From Rehmannia glutinosa (taxonomy: Eukaryota; Streptophyta; Magnoliopsida; Lamiales; Orobanchaceae), in NCBI GenBank assembly GCA_016081115.2, contig CM071924.1, positions 92,642,616 through 92,706,615 of the forward strand: 64,000 bases of DNA, read 5' to 3'. Shown here piece after piece: positions 10,301 to 21,449 of the stretch. Position 1 is the first letter of the stretch. Every line of letters starts with the position of its first letter. A program made the position numbers and the translations under genes. The notes below the pieces were generated by a model. The model made no database searches, was not told the origin of the DNA, and saw only the letters and a list, made by a program, of their open reading frames with translations.

Positions 10301-11575
10301 TGCCTGCAATAAGAATGAAAATGTAGCATTGCTTTAAAAAACATATGGAACGTAAAAAACAAATAATCGGTGACCTGGTGTAATAAGTACATACATTGTA
10401 TAACAAAAGAAAACAGTGAAGCATTCATTTTCTTAGCTCCTTGATCAGAAATGGAAAATTATATTTTCATGCATCTGTATAAATCGGTCTACTTTGGTAA
10501 ATATAATAATTAGGCCTACTTGCATTTTCTAGGTGCACCAGTCATCTACAGATGCAGCATCATCCCTCCTAGTAACTGCACTCAATGAAGGGCGAGATGT
10601 AATCATGGATGGCACCCTTTCGTGGCCCCCATTTGTTGTGCAAACGATAACCATGGCCAGGAATGTTCACCGGCGCCGATACCGCATGGGAGCTGGCTAC
10701 AAAGTAGACGAAGATGGAAGTGTAACTGAAAACTACTGGGAACAAATCGACGAAGAACAAGAACAGGATGGAACTAAGAAGAGAAGACCGTACAGAATAG
10801 AGTTGGTTGGCGTTGTTTGTGATGCCTATTTAGCAGTTATTAGAGGAATAAGGTATGTGAGACATATAACTCTCTACTTGTTATCACTTATCAGCATTCA
10901 ATGGTAACAAAATATTATGACATATATTTTTGGTTTAATGTTTAATTGCGGAAGAGTATAACGCTGGACAATAACTTAAGAATTCACTTTGCAAGGTTCA
11001 TATTTAAACCAAACAAATTCCAAATTTAGCTTTAATACAGGAAGCACAAGTTTTCGAAATGAACTATGATTTTTCTCCTTCTTTTTCCCTAAGTGTGCCA
11101 GGAGGCAAGCAATTACTTCCAAGATTATGTTAGGATTTTCCAATATGGAGAAGAAAAGGATATATCATTGAGTAATCTTGTTTTAGGCAAGATAAAGATC
11201 CGTGAAGCTAACAGTTTGTCTTTGCTCTGCCACAGGCGAGCTATCATGTGTAGAAGAGCAGTAAGGGTGAACTCGCAACTAAGATCACACAAGAGATTTG
11301 CAGATGCATTTAAAACGTACTGTCAATTAGTAGACAATGCTCGACTGTACAGCACCAATGCATTGGAAGGCCCTCCTAAGGTACAGTTGCCCCTCTATTG
11401 TTGAATTTTAACCTACTTTGTCATCCGGTGAAACTCAGTAACTGCAGCCTACAACCACCAAGTATAATAAACACAGGCCAAAATTTCCATTGTCGCTAAG
11501 CATGTTGTAAAGGGATAATTACAAATACACCCTGAGGTTTGGGCTAATTACATAAAAAAATCCAGAGATGTTTCA

Positions 11576-11611
<36 letters not shown>

Positions 11612-12113
11612 TTCAGGTTTGATTCAATCATAAATTTAAGGGGGTAATTGTAATATTTTTATAAATATCAGGGGGGTTTTGAAATGTTTTTTTGCTTATG
11701 ATGGTAAAATGTAAGACGAAATCAAACATCAATGGGGTTTTTGCAATTTTGAAAACGTGTAGGGTTTTTTTGTAGTTAGCCTGAACCTCAGGGATTTTTT
11801 TTTTTGTAATTATTCCTATTGTAAAAGTATTATGTCCATATATATTAGATACTAATATGTTGTGGTTGTGAAGTTGATAGGATGGAAGGACAAAGACAAG
11901 AATTTGTTGGTTGACCCAGATGAGATAAAGCTTTTGGAAGTGTTAGGCAGGTTGAACGAAGAAGCAGACTCAATTTTTGAGCTCTACAAGAGGCCACACC
12001 CGGCTTTTCAAGCAGGGTCCGTTTGGAATGACATAGTTTTGTCACCTTCAAGGTTGAACATTCAGAAAGAGCTCAAGTATTCCATTCAGCGAGTTGAGAG
12101 AATGAGGGAGTGA
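7340..12113 (+). CDS. Membrane-anchored P-loop NTPase/kinase of the plant zeta-like family, nine exons
   Basis: Coding exons: 7340-7349, 7454-7639, 7948-8171, 8268-8329, 8895-9116, 9342-9468, 10533-10852, 11236-11380 and 11874-12113; 1536 nt, 511 aa, every junction in frame. Residues about 10-30 form one membrane segment (ILVASSIGLIIAAAMHY). A Walker A loop, GGGMGAGKST, lies at about 218-227. A conserved EADAFKESDVIYRAL block and an MDGTLSWPPF block follow. This layout matches plant P-loop proteins annotated with a zeta-toxin-like kinase fold; the physiological substrate is unknown and no toxin role is implied. Intron 3 (8172-8267) starts with GC. The intron 5 acceptor and the first bases of exon 6 are inside a 58-bp tandem duplication (9234-9349). 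Introns 4 and 8 carry MITE copies. Exon 1 (10 coding nt, donor AAAG|GTAAAT, acceptor TTTCACTAG) is inferred, because exon 2's frame has no ATG before 7534; initiation at 7534 would lose the membrane segment. Confidence 0.86.
7867..7889. repeat. (TG)n microsatellite in intron 2
   Basis: About eleven TG dinucleotides lie some 60 bp before the exon 3 acceptor of the kinase-like gene. The run is U/G-rich in the transcript and close to the splice site. Confidence 0.85.
8352..8596. mobile_element. Foldback MITE, copy C, in intron 4
   Basis: Same block order as copies A, B and D: AAAAAATACCCTTGAAGGTT, CTAATTACAAAAAGACTCAG, CTTTCAAAATTACTAATGCC, then a right arm GGGTAGTTTTTATAATTTACC that inverts the left arm. 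It lies within intron 4 (8330-8894) of the kinase-like gene and is clearly diverged. Confidence 0.6.
9234..9349. repeat. Perfect 58-bp tandem duplication across a 3' splice site
   Basis: Unit 1 is 9234-9291 and unit 2 is 9292-9349, identical by eye. Each contains the end of intron 5, the acceptor TGGAACAG and the first bases of exon 6. Splicing to the second acceptor (exon from 9342) continues the reading frame. Splicing to the first (exon from 9284) reads E-P-F-W-L-stop. Confidence 0.95.
11511..11817. mobile_element. Foldback MITE, copy D, in intron 8 (best preserved)
   Basis: Its ends, AGGGATAATTACAAATAC and the inverse of TTTTGTAATTATTCCT, are near-perfect inverted repeats. A second inverted block pairs CCCTGAGGTTTGGGCTAATT with a right-arm AGTTAGCCTGAACCTCAGGG. 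A long A-run (about 11580-11609) lies inside. The flanks TTGTAAA (left) and ATTGTAAA (right) suggest a target duplication of 7-9 bp, with the exact junction ambiguous by one base. It ends about 57 bp before exon 9. Confidence 0.8.
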
Positions 12114-14940
12114 TCTGGCATACTGACAATGACAAGTGAACCTCTCTCCTGACGCATATAAGAGATAGTGTATCAACACGAGATTATGTTTGGCGGAATT
12201 CTCTACCAAAAGATCAATCATTTGAATTTTACTAAGATTGTTCAGTTGATCCACTATTCGACATGAGGTAATGGGGAATGTACAAATAGAAAATGAGCAA
12301 TTTCTTGCATGCAGCTATACACGAGAAGTGAAAAATATTTTGTGGGCTTTATGCCAGACTGAAAAACGTAGCAGCAAAATCCCATGGATTTCACTATCAC
12401 TAGTTCTTTTTTTTTTTATGAAGAGAGGTTTACAAACATAATGGGTTGAAGTAGAAATCATGTTAGGCATCTGAGAGTCATCACCCGGTGAAATTCATGT
12501 TCTGCTAATAATCAACAGTCAAACAAATAACTAACGAGATACAATTGACAAGTATGAGGTCACATAAATTAAGAAAAAACAAAGTTACCCAAGTTTAGAC
12601 ATAATGTAAGGTCACATATGCACGCATTCCCTAAAGTAGCAATAAGAAATGACAGTTAACTGAAATTGCTCCATATAAGCATACATTCACCCAAGTAGCA
12701 ATTCAACTTGTTATATTTCTCCCCTGAGAACATGCACTTATTTTGCTCATCAACAGTCAATTCCTATTTCTACTGATAGAGTTCAGAACTGACCTTACCA
12801 CCTCTGTTTCAAACTTCTTCCTTCAATTTGTACTGATTTCTTGTAAGTAAGATTGAGCGACTGCATTTGTAAAGAATATTTTGCTTTGCCCCCCATCAAA
12901 CACCAATAATCATAGAATGACAACCGGCATATACCTTTTATGAGGACGCACCAGCTCTTGATACATAACCTAAGACAAGCTCAGACCTGGCATGGTTCAG
13001 TTCATGTACAGAAACTAAATCTTCTGGTATATTTGCATGTTAACGACAATGTAATATTATTTTGAAAATATAAAAACTAGATCATTCTCAATAAAGCTTC
13101 AGAAACTAAAAAAATCTGCATTTACCGTAGAATGAAATGCCCATTTGGTTCGGTTTCAATTCCAAAGGCATTTTTCCAATTTTTACTATTTGAAAATCCA
13201 GAATGTATTTGGTTTACCTTTTCTTATCATAAATACAACTTATATTCATTTTCATAATCCATTTTCAAACTTACTAACATTTCATGTTTTTCCATTTATA
13301 GAATTTGAAAACGAGTAATAAGAAGAAATGGTTCGATCCTCTTATCTTGATTTCTTGAACCAAGAGATCCATGATTCAGGATCCTGATGCATCTAAATAC
13401 AAATGGTCCAATGAGACCAAGAATTTCCATGAACACCTAGAACATTTAGTTTTTTTGCAAAAGACCATTTTCCAAATAGCATTCAAACATTTACGTATTA
13501 ATCAATATTCAATTGACTGGTCTGGGATTATAGAAACTTCACTTCATTTCGTTTTCTTCAAGTCATTGCTTTTTGTAAAACACTTACCAAATTCATTTTC
13601 AAACCTATTAACATATCATGTATTTTCATGCAGGAAACCACCAAAAAACAAATACATTTTCATTTTAAACTTACATAGCCAACATAGAAATATAACCAAG
13701 GGAAACATATTTTCATTTTTGTATGAAAGCCTAGTTAAAATATTTCCAGTCCTGGAAATACGGAAAACGTGGAAATGAGTTTGAAAATGAGATCAAACTC
13801 ATAATCTCACGTCTTTATGCATGTGATCCATCAATTAAGACATCTGCTGCAGATAAATTAAGTGTTAGTCCCCTTAATTACTAGCTTCTATTGATTTTAT
13901 AATCCAATTATTACTCATTTCCCAATTTATCGAAATTCTCTCTGTTGGTCAAGCCAAGATTCAGAACAAGAAGCACACAAGCATTGACTTGGATCAACCT
14001 TTCTTATGATCTTTCTCACAAGAAAAGTTACAACCATCATAATTAGGGAAGCCAAGGTATATCTAATTGGAATGAATTCATTATCCCAAATTTCTCAATA
14101 GTGAAAAGAAAATATCATGCATCACGCCAAGGAAACCCCTCAATAGACACAGCTTTTACTAACTAATCACAGTTGAAAATCAAAAACTAAGGAAAGAACA
14201 GAGGAAGCTAGAGAGTGATCTATGCAAACCCTCAGATTGTGAACTGCTCAAGTAACAAGCACCATGAAAACCAGCCCTGCGTAAAGTTGTTTATCGCCTA
14301 TCGCCTGTGAATTGCAAACCACAAAAAAGTTTACAAATTAGGATAGAACAAAAAATAGAAAGATTCAATAGATAAGAGCCATGCATATACAACTGAAAGT
14401 AACCTCAGTTCAGGGTTGCTTATGAAGTTGATTGCTTGAAACTCATAAATATATTTCATTAATTTACAGCTAGAATTTGAAGACTTCAACTTCATATTAC
14501 AATTTATATCTCCATCCAGGCATTGCTTATTTCAAATAACATAATTCTACTTTTATTCCAATTCCATGAGCAAGAATTCCAATGTATATTGACAGATGAT
14601 AGAAGGATGAGTTGAAATTTAAATCGCTATGAACAGAAAGACAAGCAACCATATTTTTTGTGAAATTTAATTTTGTCACATTTTGAATAAGTCCCCCATT
14701 TTAAACTAGCAACTGTGTTCTATGGTAAGTTTTCTTGGTGGCTCTTGGACGCAACAGCTGTGTTTCGGAATCATAATAGGATGGAACAGTCAATATAGTT
14801 GTTACTTGTTAGTAACACTCCTCTTGCCTTTCATATTTCCGAATATAAGTAAAGCCATAGTAGTGAATAGAGCACTCAACATTTGCATATTAAATTACAA
14901 AAATGCTTATGAAGTACTCGGCAGCAAAATGATAGAAAGC
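12114..14940. other. 3' flank and intergenic DNA
   Basis: This contains the 3' UTR of the kinase-like gene and about 2.7 kb without a supported gene. The 135-codon frame at 13371-13778 lies in AT-rich DNA full of repeated AAATACATTTTCATTTT-like runs and resembles no protein I know. 13130-13780 contains several TTTTCAAACTTACTAACAT-like direct repeats and may be a decayed transposon. Confidence 0.45.
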
Positions 14941-15599
14941 ATTATATCTGAGGGTGGCAATTCTTGACATGACACGATAGCATGACACGAAAAACAAAAT
15001 GAAAATTACGGATTACTGTTTAGCCTTATCGTGTTCGTGTCTTTATCGTGTCAACACGATAAGGACACGGAAAGTTTCATGTTGTGTCATCTCGTGTTCG
15101 TGTCAACCAATAAACACGAAAAAAATAATTATAAAATAATTAGTAACACGATAATTTTAAACTAGCAACTGTGTTCTATGGAACGTTAACCTTATTAGTA
15201 ACACGATCTGTTTTTAAACATGTATCTCGATAATGACACGTTTACATGTTAGTGACATGATAACCTGATAATAAAATAATTATAAAATATTAAATAATGT
15301 GTAATATTGTCTATTGTCGTTAAATATCATGTATTGTCTTTAATAACGTGCAATATTATCGTGTATTGTAGTGTAACATTGTGTTTCGTGTATTGACTTG
15401 TAATATCGTATCAATCAAACTTAGTCAGTTTTATTTATTTTTTTGACTTATCATGTCAAATCATGTCGTGGCGTGTCAACACGAAAAAATTTCGTGTTCG
15501 TGTAAGTACAATCTCTTATCGTGTCGTGTTTGTGTTTGAGCTTATCGCTACGACACAAAACACAACACGATTACACGATTTTCCACCCCTAATTATATC
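14941..15599. mobile_element. hAT-type non-autonomous element, ACACGA-rich
   Basis: The element is 14949-15591 (643 bp) with exact 8-bp target duplications ATTATATC at 14941-14948 and 15592-15599. Its ends TGAGGGTGGCAA and the inverse of TTTTCCACCCCTA are inverted repeats. The interior is built from dozens of ACACGA/TCGTGT motifs on both strands, so long parts can fold back. No transposase is present. Confidence 0.85.
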
Positions 15600-18500
15600 C
15601 ATTCCACAACCCCAAGTCATTTGAACTCTTAACCAGAGAAGTTGCCTGCTCTCAATCTGTTCATTATACATGTCCTTTTGGGTGTCCGATTCCTTCAAAC
15701 GCCTATAAAATGGTATAATTTATTTCCTGGAGTTTCTAAGAAATGTGTTCTTGTCTATTGTGTTTATTTTTTCCAACATCCTCATTAGGCCAACAATCCA
15801 AAGGGGATTCAAACGGAGGAATCATCACCGTTAAGCACAGAGAAGACATTAGTGACTTCCTTTCAAGTTTACTAGCTAGTCATGCAGTGGGACTCTCACA
15901 CTAAATATGCAGTAAAATGTGGGTTAGTTACAATGGTTGATTCAGCAGCTAGCTCGCTCGCAAATTGAAACCGTATCCACACACAGAAAGAAGGGAACAG
16001 TTTTTTTGTAGCATTATAACTTGAACATTTATATGCTCCACAAAAACTTAATAGATCATGATCACAGTATACCAGATGAAGCTAACATTTAAATAGCAAA
16101 TACACAAGTTTTACAGATAAAAAAGACTGAACCAATTGACTAACAGGATAGAGCTAGAGCGCGAAAATCAAATCTCAGCACCGTACTACTTCTCAAGTCT
16201 ATCAGTGTACAACTTACACTAAATGATGAAAGATTGTCTAAAAAATGCTAATCAAGCATCTTAACTTTGTTACAGCCTTACAGGCACTTGCACTGACAGA
16301 GAAGGAAATGCCAACCAAGAACAAGCAGGGACAATAAACCAACTATTTTATTTTTTGACAAATAAAAACACAACCAATCTAACAAGACGACAAAACGAAT
16401 TAATTAAAGTGGATCTAACAAGACGACAAAACGAATTAATTAAATTGGGGTTTTAGCAGCAAGTTAAACTGATTTTCCATCTAAATGACAAAATTGGGTA
16501 AACATTTTAGATATGGTGGGTAGACTCCAATGGCTTTTCAGAAAGTAGGAAATGACTTCATTCCTTTTTCATGTCTCTTCACCATCATGTATTGGTTTTT
16601 ACCTTCGACTTTACAAGAAAGAAGGTATCATTATGGATATGCAAGCATATAATCTTAGTGCTCATCCATGAGAGAAAGCTAAAAAGCAGAACTTACCAAA
16701 CATTATGACTTTTTCATTCACGCAATCTGTCAGCAGTTAAAAGATTTAGGATTCTTCAGGAAAAAATTCACTCCAAGATGCAATTTAATTCACTAATTTA
16801 CATAAACATATATTTGCGTAATTACGTTACAAATTACAATGTGCAATACCATGCAAAATTCCTTTTATAGATCGCACGTTGAATCAGCTTTAAAAATTGA
16901 AAGGTTGCCATGCAATTTCCTTTTATAGCAACTAGAAGTTGATCAAGTTTATTTAACCAAACAAATAAAGCAATGACTTCAGCTCAAAGCTTATGACTAC
17001 ATATGCTGATAAAATATATATCTAGCTTCTCACGTTTGCAGATCAGCCAACCAGCTTGCGAAAGTGAAATATATTTTAACAATGAAAACTGGTTAATGAT
17101 GAAAATCATCCTCTTCAATTGCTGTCTGGTAACATGTCAAAAAAATCACCTGGGGTCATTCTAAGTGTACGTGACACAAAAGACATTTATCCTATACATG
17201 CATTTGTCCTCAATAGACGGTTCAAGCAACGAAAAGGTTGCATGGTCATCCATGCAACATATGTAACTGCAATTACACCAACACGGAAGTGGTGGTATGG
17301 AGAATGTTGTGAATCATATATTAAAATAATGTCATCGCAACATGGAACGATCGATGTGGTTCAGCCCATTTATAATTCCCAAGATTTTGGTGGCAAATGA
17401 CAAAGGCATCTTTAATGAGGTCGTCGATTTTTAAGACATTTAACTTCTCAGATATCATGTATTTGTCGGGAGGATGCACAGATATCATGTATGATGCAAC
17501 ATGCCTTAAATTAACTTTTTGTGTTCCAATTGCATGTACAAGTCCGAAAGTGAACTCATGAAATCATCTCCCTAAAATTTATAATATCCAACCATAGACT
17601 AAATAAGTTTCAAACAAGCTAAAGTAACACTAAGAAAGAGAAACAAAAAGATCAATAACAATATTTGGAAAAGCAACTTACTCATCTCCATATGGATTAT
17701 AACCTCCAACACCACAAAGGGCTACCAGTTTCAAACAAGTTGAAGACGCCTTAAGAAAGGGACAGAAAAGAATGACACAATCTGCAGAAAAGAACTTTTT
17801 AAAATGAGATCAAACTGCAGTAGAAAGTCAATTAATTATTAGTTCACCTCCTGTGTGAGTGACATAAATGAACAGAGATAATTGCAAAATCATACGATGC
17901 AGAAAGACACCAACAGCAACTGAAACAGTTACTCTTTATGACTCTGAATAATCATAAGCCTGGATACAGAAAGTCAGAGGCAAAGTAAATCCATTCTCCA
18001 ATATTCTGTCAGTCAACCTAAGTTCTCCTAGAAATTGTACTGAACAGTGAACACCAAATGCTACTGCTACGTCCATAACAGCGTTTAATAAAATTATGCG
18101 CACCTGAGTCAAAAATTGGCTGCAATTCTGGACCATCTTTGAGATGCCATTTTTCATCGGCGTTTGTAGGAATAAGGGTTCCAATTTTGGGGAAATCAAC
18201 ATAATTGGTGGAGTTGGCAATTGAGATGAAAATTTCAACCAGAACAAAGAATTCATGAGCCAATTATGCACAAGACAAGGCAAAGACCGATATATTTACA
18301 ATTGGCTAGTTATTCAGGCAATCAGGTTTTAACGAGACACGTGATACCAAGGAGCATGTGTTTGAGCCACCCCATTAGTGAACTCAGAGAGTAAGAGTTG
18401 AAGAGGAAATACAGTGAGAGCACAGGAGTAATGGCAGAATTCCAGATAATTACAGAAACTCGTCAATTGAAAGTACAAAAATGGTTTAGCAGAGAGATAT

Positions 18501-19051
18501 CTAGGAAGCCAAAAGGTAAAACGAATATATTTTAAGAGGGTGAGAAAAACATAAACTCTTTCCTAGTACAGAAATGCTTTAGCAGATATTTACATAAATT
18601 TTTCCTAGTCCGAAGAAGTTTGTAAGCAATTGAATGATAAGGCAATTTAAAGTTTGTGATAACTGAACACCAGAAAGAAATCTAAATGTCCTGGAAGATA
18701 TGATCTTAGGACATCAAGACACTCACAATGCTATAAACTGTAAGTCCATAAAGCATTTACGAAATACAGCCATTATGTTTCTTCAAACTCCATGGTGAAT
18801 CAAATTTGCTATTCCAGGCACAAAATATTGCTCCATCATCTAGGAAACATAGGTAAACTTTGTCCAAATCTACAACGTAGTTACATAATCGTTCAAGTTC
18901 ATGCAGCTTTCTCATAATTGACATACTAAAACCACCTAAATGAGAAACTTTCTAAATTAGTAGACCCAATATCAATAGTAGTTGTAAACGATAGTAGGAA
19001 GGCATACATCTTATCATCTATTTCAATGCTGTGGAATGCAACACATATATC
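15600..19051. other. Intergenic DNA without a supported gene
   Basis: Frames at 17119-17400 and on the minus strand at 17936-18283 are unrelated to any family I recognise and overlap frames in other phases. No tRNA or terminal-repeat element is visible. One short tandem duplication is listed separately. Confidence 0.45.
16377..16444. repeat. Short tandem duplication, period 36 bp
   Basis: A 32-bp block starting ATCTAACAAGACGACAAAAC occurs at 16377-16408 and again, identically, at 16413-16444, separated by GTGG. Confidence 0.95.
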
Positions 19052-19283
19052 ATTAACTTTAGGTTTTTAGTTGTATTGTCATTAATTTTAACGGTATTAT
19101 ATATGTTATTTAGGTATTTAGTGTACTATTAATTTTAACGGCATTATCGTTATATTTAGGCTTTTAGCTGTATCATTATTATTTTCAACGGTATTACCGT
19201 TATTTTTTTGTCTTTCAGCTGTATTGTTATCAATTTTAACAGTATTATCGTTATTTTTTTGGCTATTAGAGTATTATCATAAT
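19052..19283. repeat. Minisatellite, about 50-bp unit, four to five copies
   Basis: Units start near 19052, 19108, 19151, 19202 and 19253. The shared core is TTTTAGCTGTATTATTAT followed by AATTTTAACGGTATTATCGT. Units differ by substitutions and small indels, so the array is old or rapidly diverging. Confidence 0.85.
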
Positions 19284-20244
19284 TATACATGGCCACAGCA
19301 GATTTACTTACTTAAAGAGCAATTTCTGTAAATGCCATTCCATAAAAAGTCTTACCAAATAAATCTCTCATGGATTTCAAATTGCTATATGAAATATGAC
19401 AGGTAAATAGCATAAGAATTCAAATATGGATTCCAGAACTCAAATTTAATAGAAAGAAATTTCAATGAATTTTGAAAGTCTATGACTAGCGGTCAAGATT
19501 ACACTTTTGAAATTGTTTCCCTCTTTAGAGCCAGTACAATCTTAAAGGGTTTTGCAGAATCCAACATTTATAAAAAATGCAAGCATTTTATGAATCAGCA
19601 TTTGGACTTTTACTGCTATTGCAATACTGTCAAGAGAAAATGGCAAGTAGATTTAGAGTTAAACCAAACAAGTTTAGAGTTTACCCAAAAGCTGATGTAC
19701 TCTGTTTTTACGTACAAAAGTTGAATCCCATGTTTCATCTAATCACCCACACCAAACTTCATTCACGCAACCGCCTCGTGTTTTTAACGTGAATTTGACG
19801 CGTACTGCTATCATACGCCCTGGATGCGTGCACCGACTTCCCACTCCGCCGAGAATAAACCCTAGCCACCATATGCGATACTAAAGGAACAGCATTAAAA
19901 ACAATTAATCAGCTCAAATGCGCATAAATGGCGAATTAAGAAAACGAATTATGCCAAAAAAAAAAAAAAAGGGAGAAGAATTGAGAGAAAATCAACTAAT
20001 TTCATTCAGAATAGATTTGAACATATACAACCATGCATTGTTTCAAATCCCTAAAAACTTGACATTGAAAAAGGGCAAAATTAAAATTGAAGAAACCAGG
20101 AAAAAAAAAAGGAAAAAAGAATCCGATTCTATCATACTCTGGGCATAAAAAGCAACTACAGTCTAACCCCATTAAAAGCCCCATGATAAATTTACAATAT
20201 TATCCCTACAAACAAACATAATTTCCCAAACTACCCTCCGATCT
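19284..20244. other. 3' flank of histone H1, no gene seen
   Basis: Short open frames at 19482-19792 and 19918-20184 overlap on both strands and are A-rich or low-complexity. The stretch next to 20244 is the 3' UTR side of the minus-strand H1 gene. Confidence 0.5.
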
Positions 20245-21217
20245 CTACTTCCTTCCCTTCTTCGCTGCAACCTTCTTCGCCGGAGACTTCGCCGTTTTCG
20301 TCTTAGCACTCTTGGCCGGGGCCTTCTTCGCCGGCGCCGCCTTCTTAGCCGCCGGAGATTTCTTCGCCGGAACCGCTGCTGCCACCTTCTTCCTTGGAGT
20401 TGACCTCGTCGCCGTCCTCGCGACCTTAGCGGGCTTTTTCTTCTCAGCCTTTGACTTTTCGGGGGCCTTCCTCTTCGGCGCGACCTTCGCCTTAGCTGGA
20501 GCAGCAGCCTTCGGCTTCGCAGCCGGCTTAGCTTTCGCTACTGGCTTCGCCTTCGCCGCTGGTTTAGCTTTAACAGCAGCGGCAGCCTTGGGTTTTGCTG
20601 CGGCAGCCTTGGGCTTTGCAGCGGCAGCTTTAGGTTTCGGCTTGGCTTTTGAAACGGTTGCCTTCTTTTCCTTGCTAGCGGCAGCCTTGGCCTTAGGCTT
20701 CGGCTTCGCAGCAGCAGCCGGCTTCTTCTTAGCCGGGGCAGAAGCAGCAGCCGGCTTGGAAGGACGGACATATGGGAGCTTGTATGAACTCTTGACTTTG
20801 GTAAGCTTACCATTGGCCACAAGCTTCTTCAATTGAACGAGCAAAAGCTTCCTGAAATTCGGTGGCAAATTCTTCTGCTTATCTTCAATGAACCTCTGAA
20901 TAGCGATCTGGCTCGATCCGGTCCTATCCTTCAGAGTATCGATCGCATCCTTAACCATCTGCATGCACACACAAAAAATCATTTCACATTTCAACAAAAT
21001 TAAAACACAATTAAACTAGAATTGCCTCATCCAATACCTCGAAGTAAGGAGGATGAGTGGGCGATGTACGCTTTCTGGGCGCAGGAACTTTCTTCTCCTT
21101 GGGAGCAGCGGCTTTCTTGGATTTCGGCGGAGGGTTTTCTTCCTTGACAGGCTCCTCAGCAACAGGCGGCTCAACCTCTGGCTCGGTGGGAATAACTGGC
21201 TCCTCGGTGGTGGCCAT
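20245..21217 (-). CDS. Linker histone H1 (two exons)
   Basis: Exon 1 is 21038-21217 (60 aa) and exon 2 is 20245-20958 (237 aa plus stop), 297 aa in total. The 79-bp intron has donor GAG|GTATTG and acceptor TGCATGCAG. Residues 1-25 are acidic and Pro-rich. The globular H15 winged-helix domain spans about 54-121 (from THPPYFE to SSYKL) and is split by the intron after YFE, the usual place in plant H1. The remaining ~175 residues are a Lys/Ala/Pro tail with KAKPAAK and AAAKPK repeats, which binds linker DNA. It is nuclear and compacts chromatin at the nucleosome entry/exit site. Exon 2 carries the highest G+C in the genic part, explaining the long antisense open frame over it. No Cys-rich or HMG-type insertions are present. 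Confidence 0.97.
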
Positions 21218-21356
21218 TGAGAATTTTCTTCAGAAACTAGGGTTAGGGCTAGGGTTTGGGAAATTGAGGAAATTGGACTACAGATCTGTGTACTGAAGAA
21301 TACAATCCAATTATCTCTAAGGGTCTGGGGTGAGTCTTATGGCGAAAAATGGGCGG

Positions 21357-21431
21357 ATTTAAATAGGTAGTGCCCAGGTCTCATATCCAGGAGATATAAT
21401 CTGATTGGTGGAATAGCAAATGACGCGGATC
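21357..21431 (-). promoter_or_regulatory. Histone H1 promoter: TATA-like box, CCAAT box and plant histone octamer
   Basis: Reading upstream of the start codon on the minus strand: a TATTTAAA box at 21357-21364 (140 bp from ATG), an inverted ATTGG (CCAAT on the coding strand) at 21404-21408, and CGCGGATC (plus-strand reading) at 21424-21431. CGCGGATC is the octamer of plant histone promoters linked to S-phase expression; it can act in either orientation. Order and spacing look functional. Confidence 0.7.
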
Positions 21432-21449
21432 GAGACTGGAGAGAAATTT

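Noticed and set aside
13371..13778. 135-codon plus-strand frame
   Set aside because: AT-rich, built on repeated TTTTCATTTT-like runs, no family resemblance and no splice or promoter context.
14949..15591. Dense ACACGA/TCGTGT motifs considered as a regulatory array
   Set aside because: Exact 8-bp target duplications and inverted ends show it is a hAT-type element.
17119..17400. 93-codon frame with a mixed-composition product
   Set aside because: No recognisable domain and no supporting exon neighbours; probably chance.
20312..20836. 174-codon plus-strand open frame rich in Ala, Phe and Gly
   Set aside because: It is the antisense of the Lys/Ala/Pro tail of histone H1; its composition is dictated by the H1 codons.
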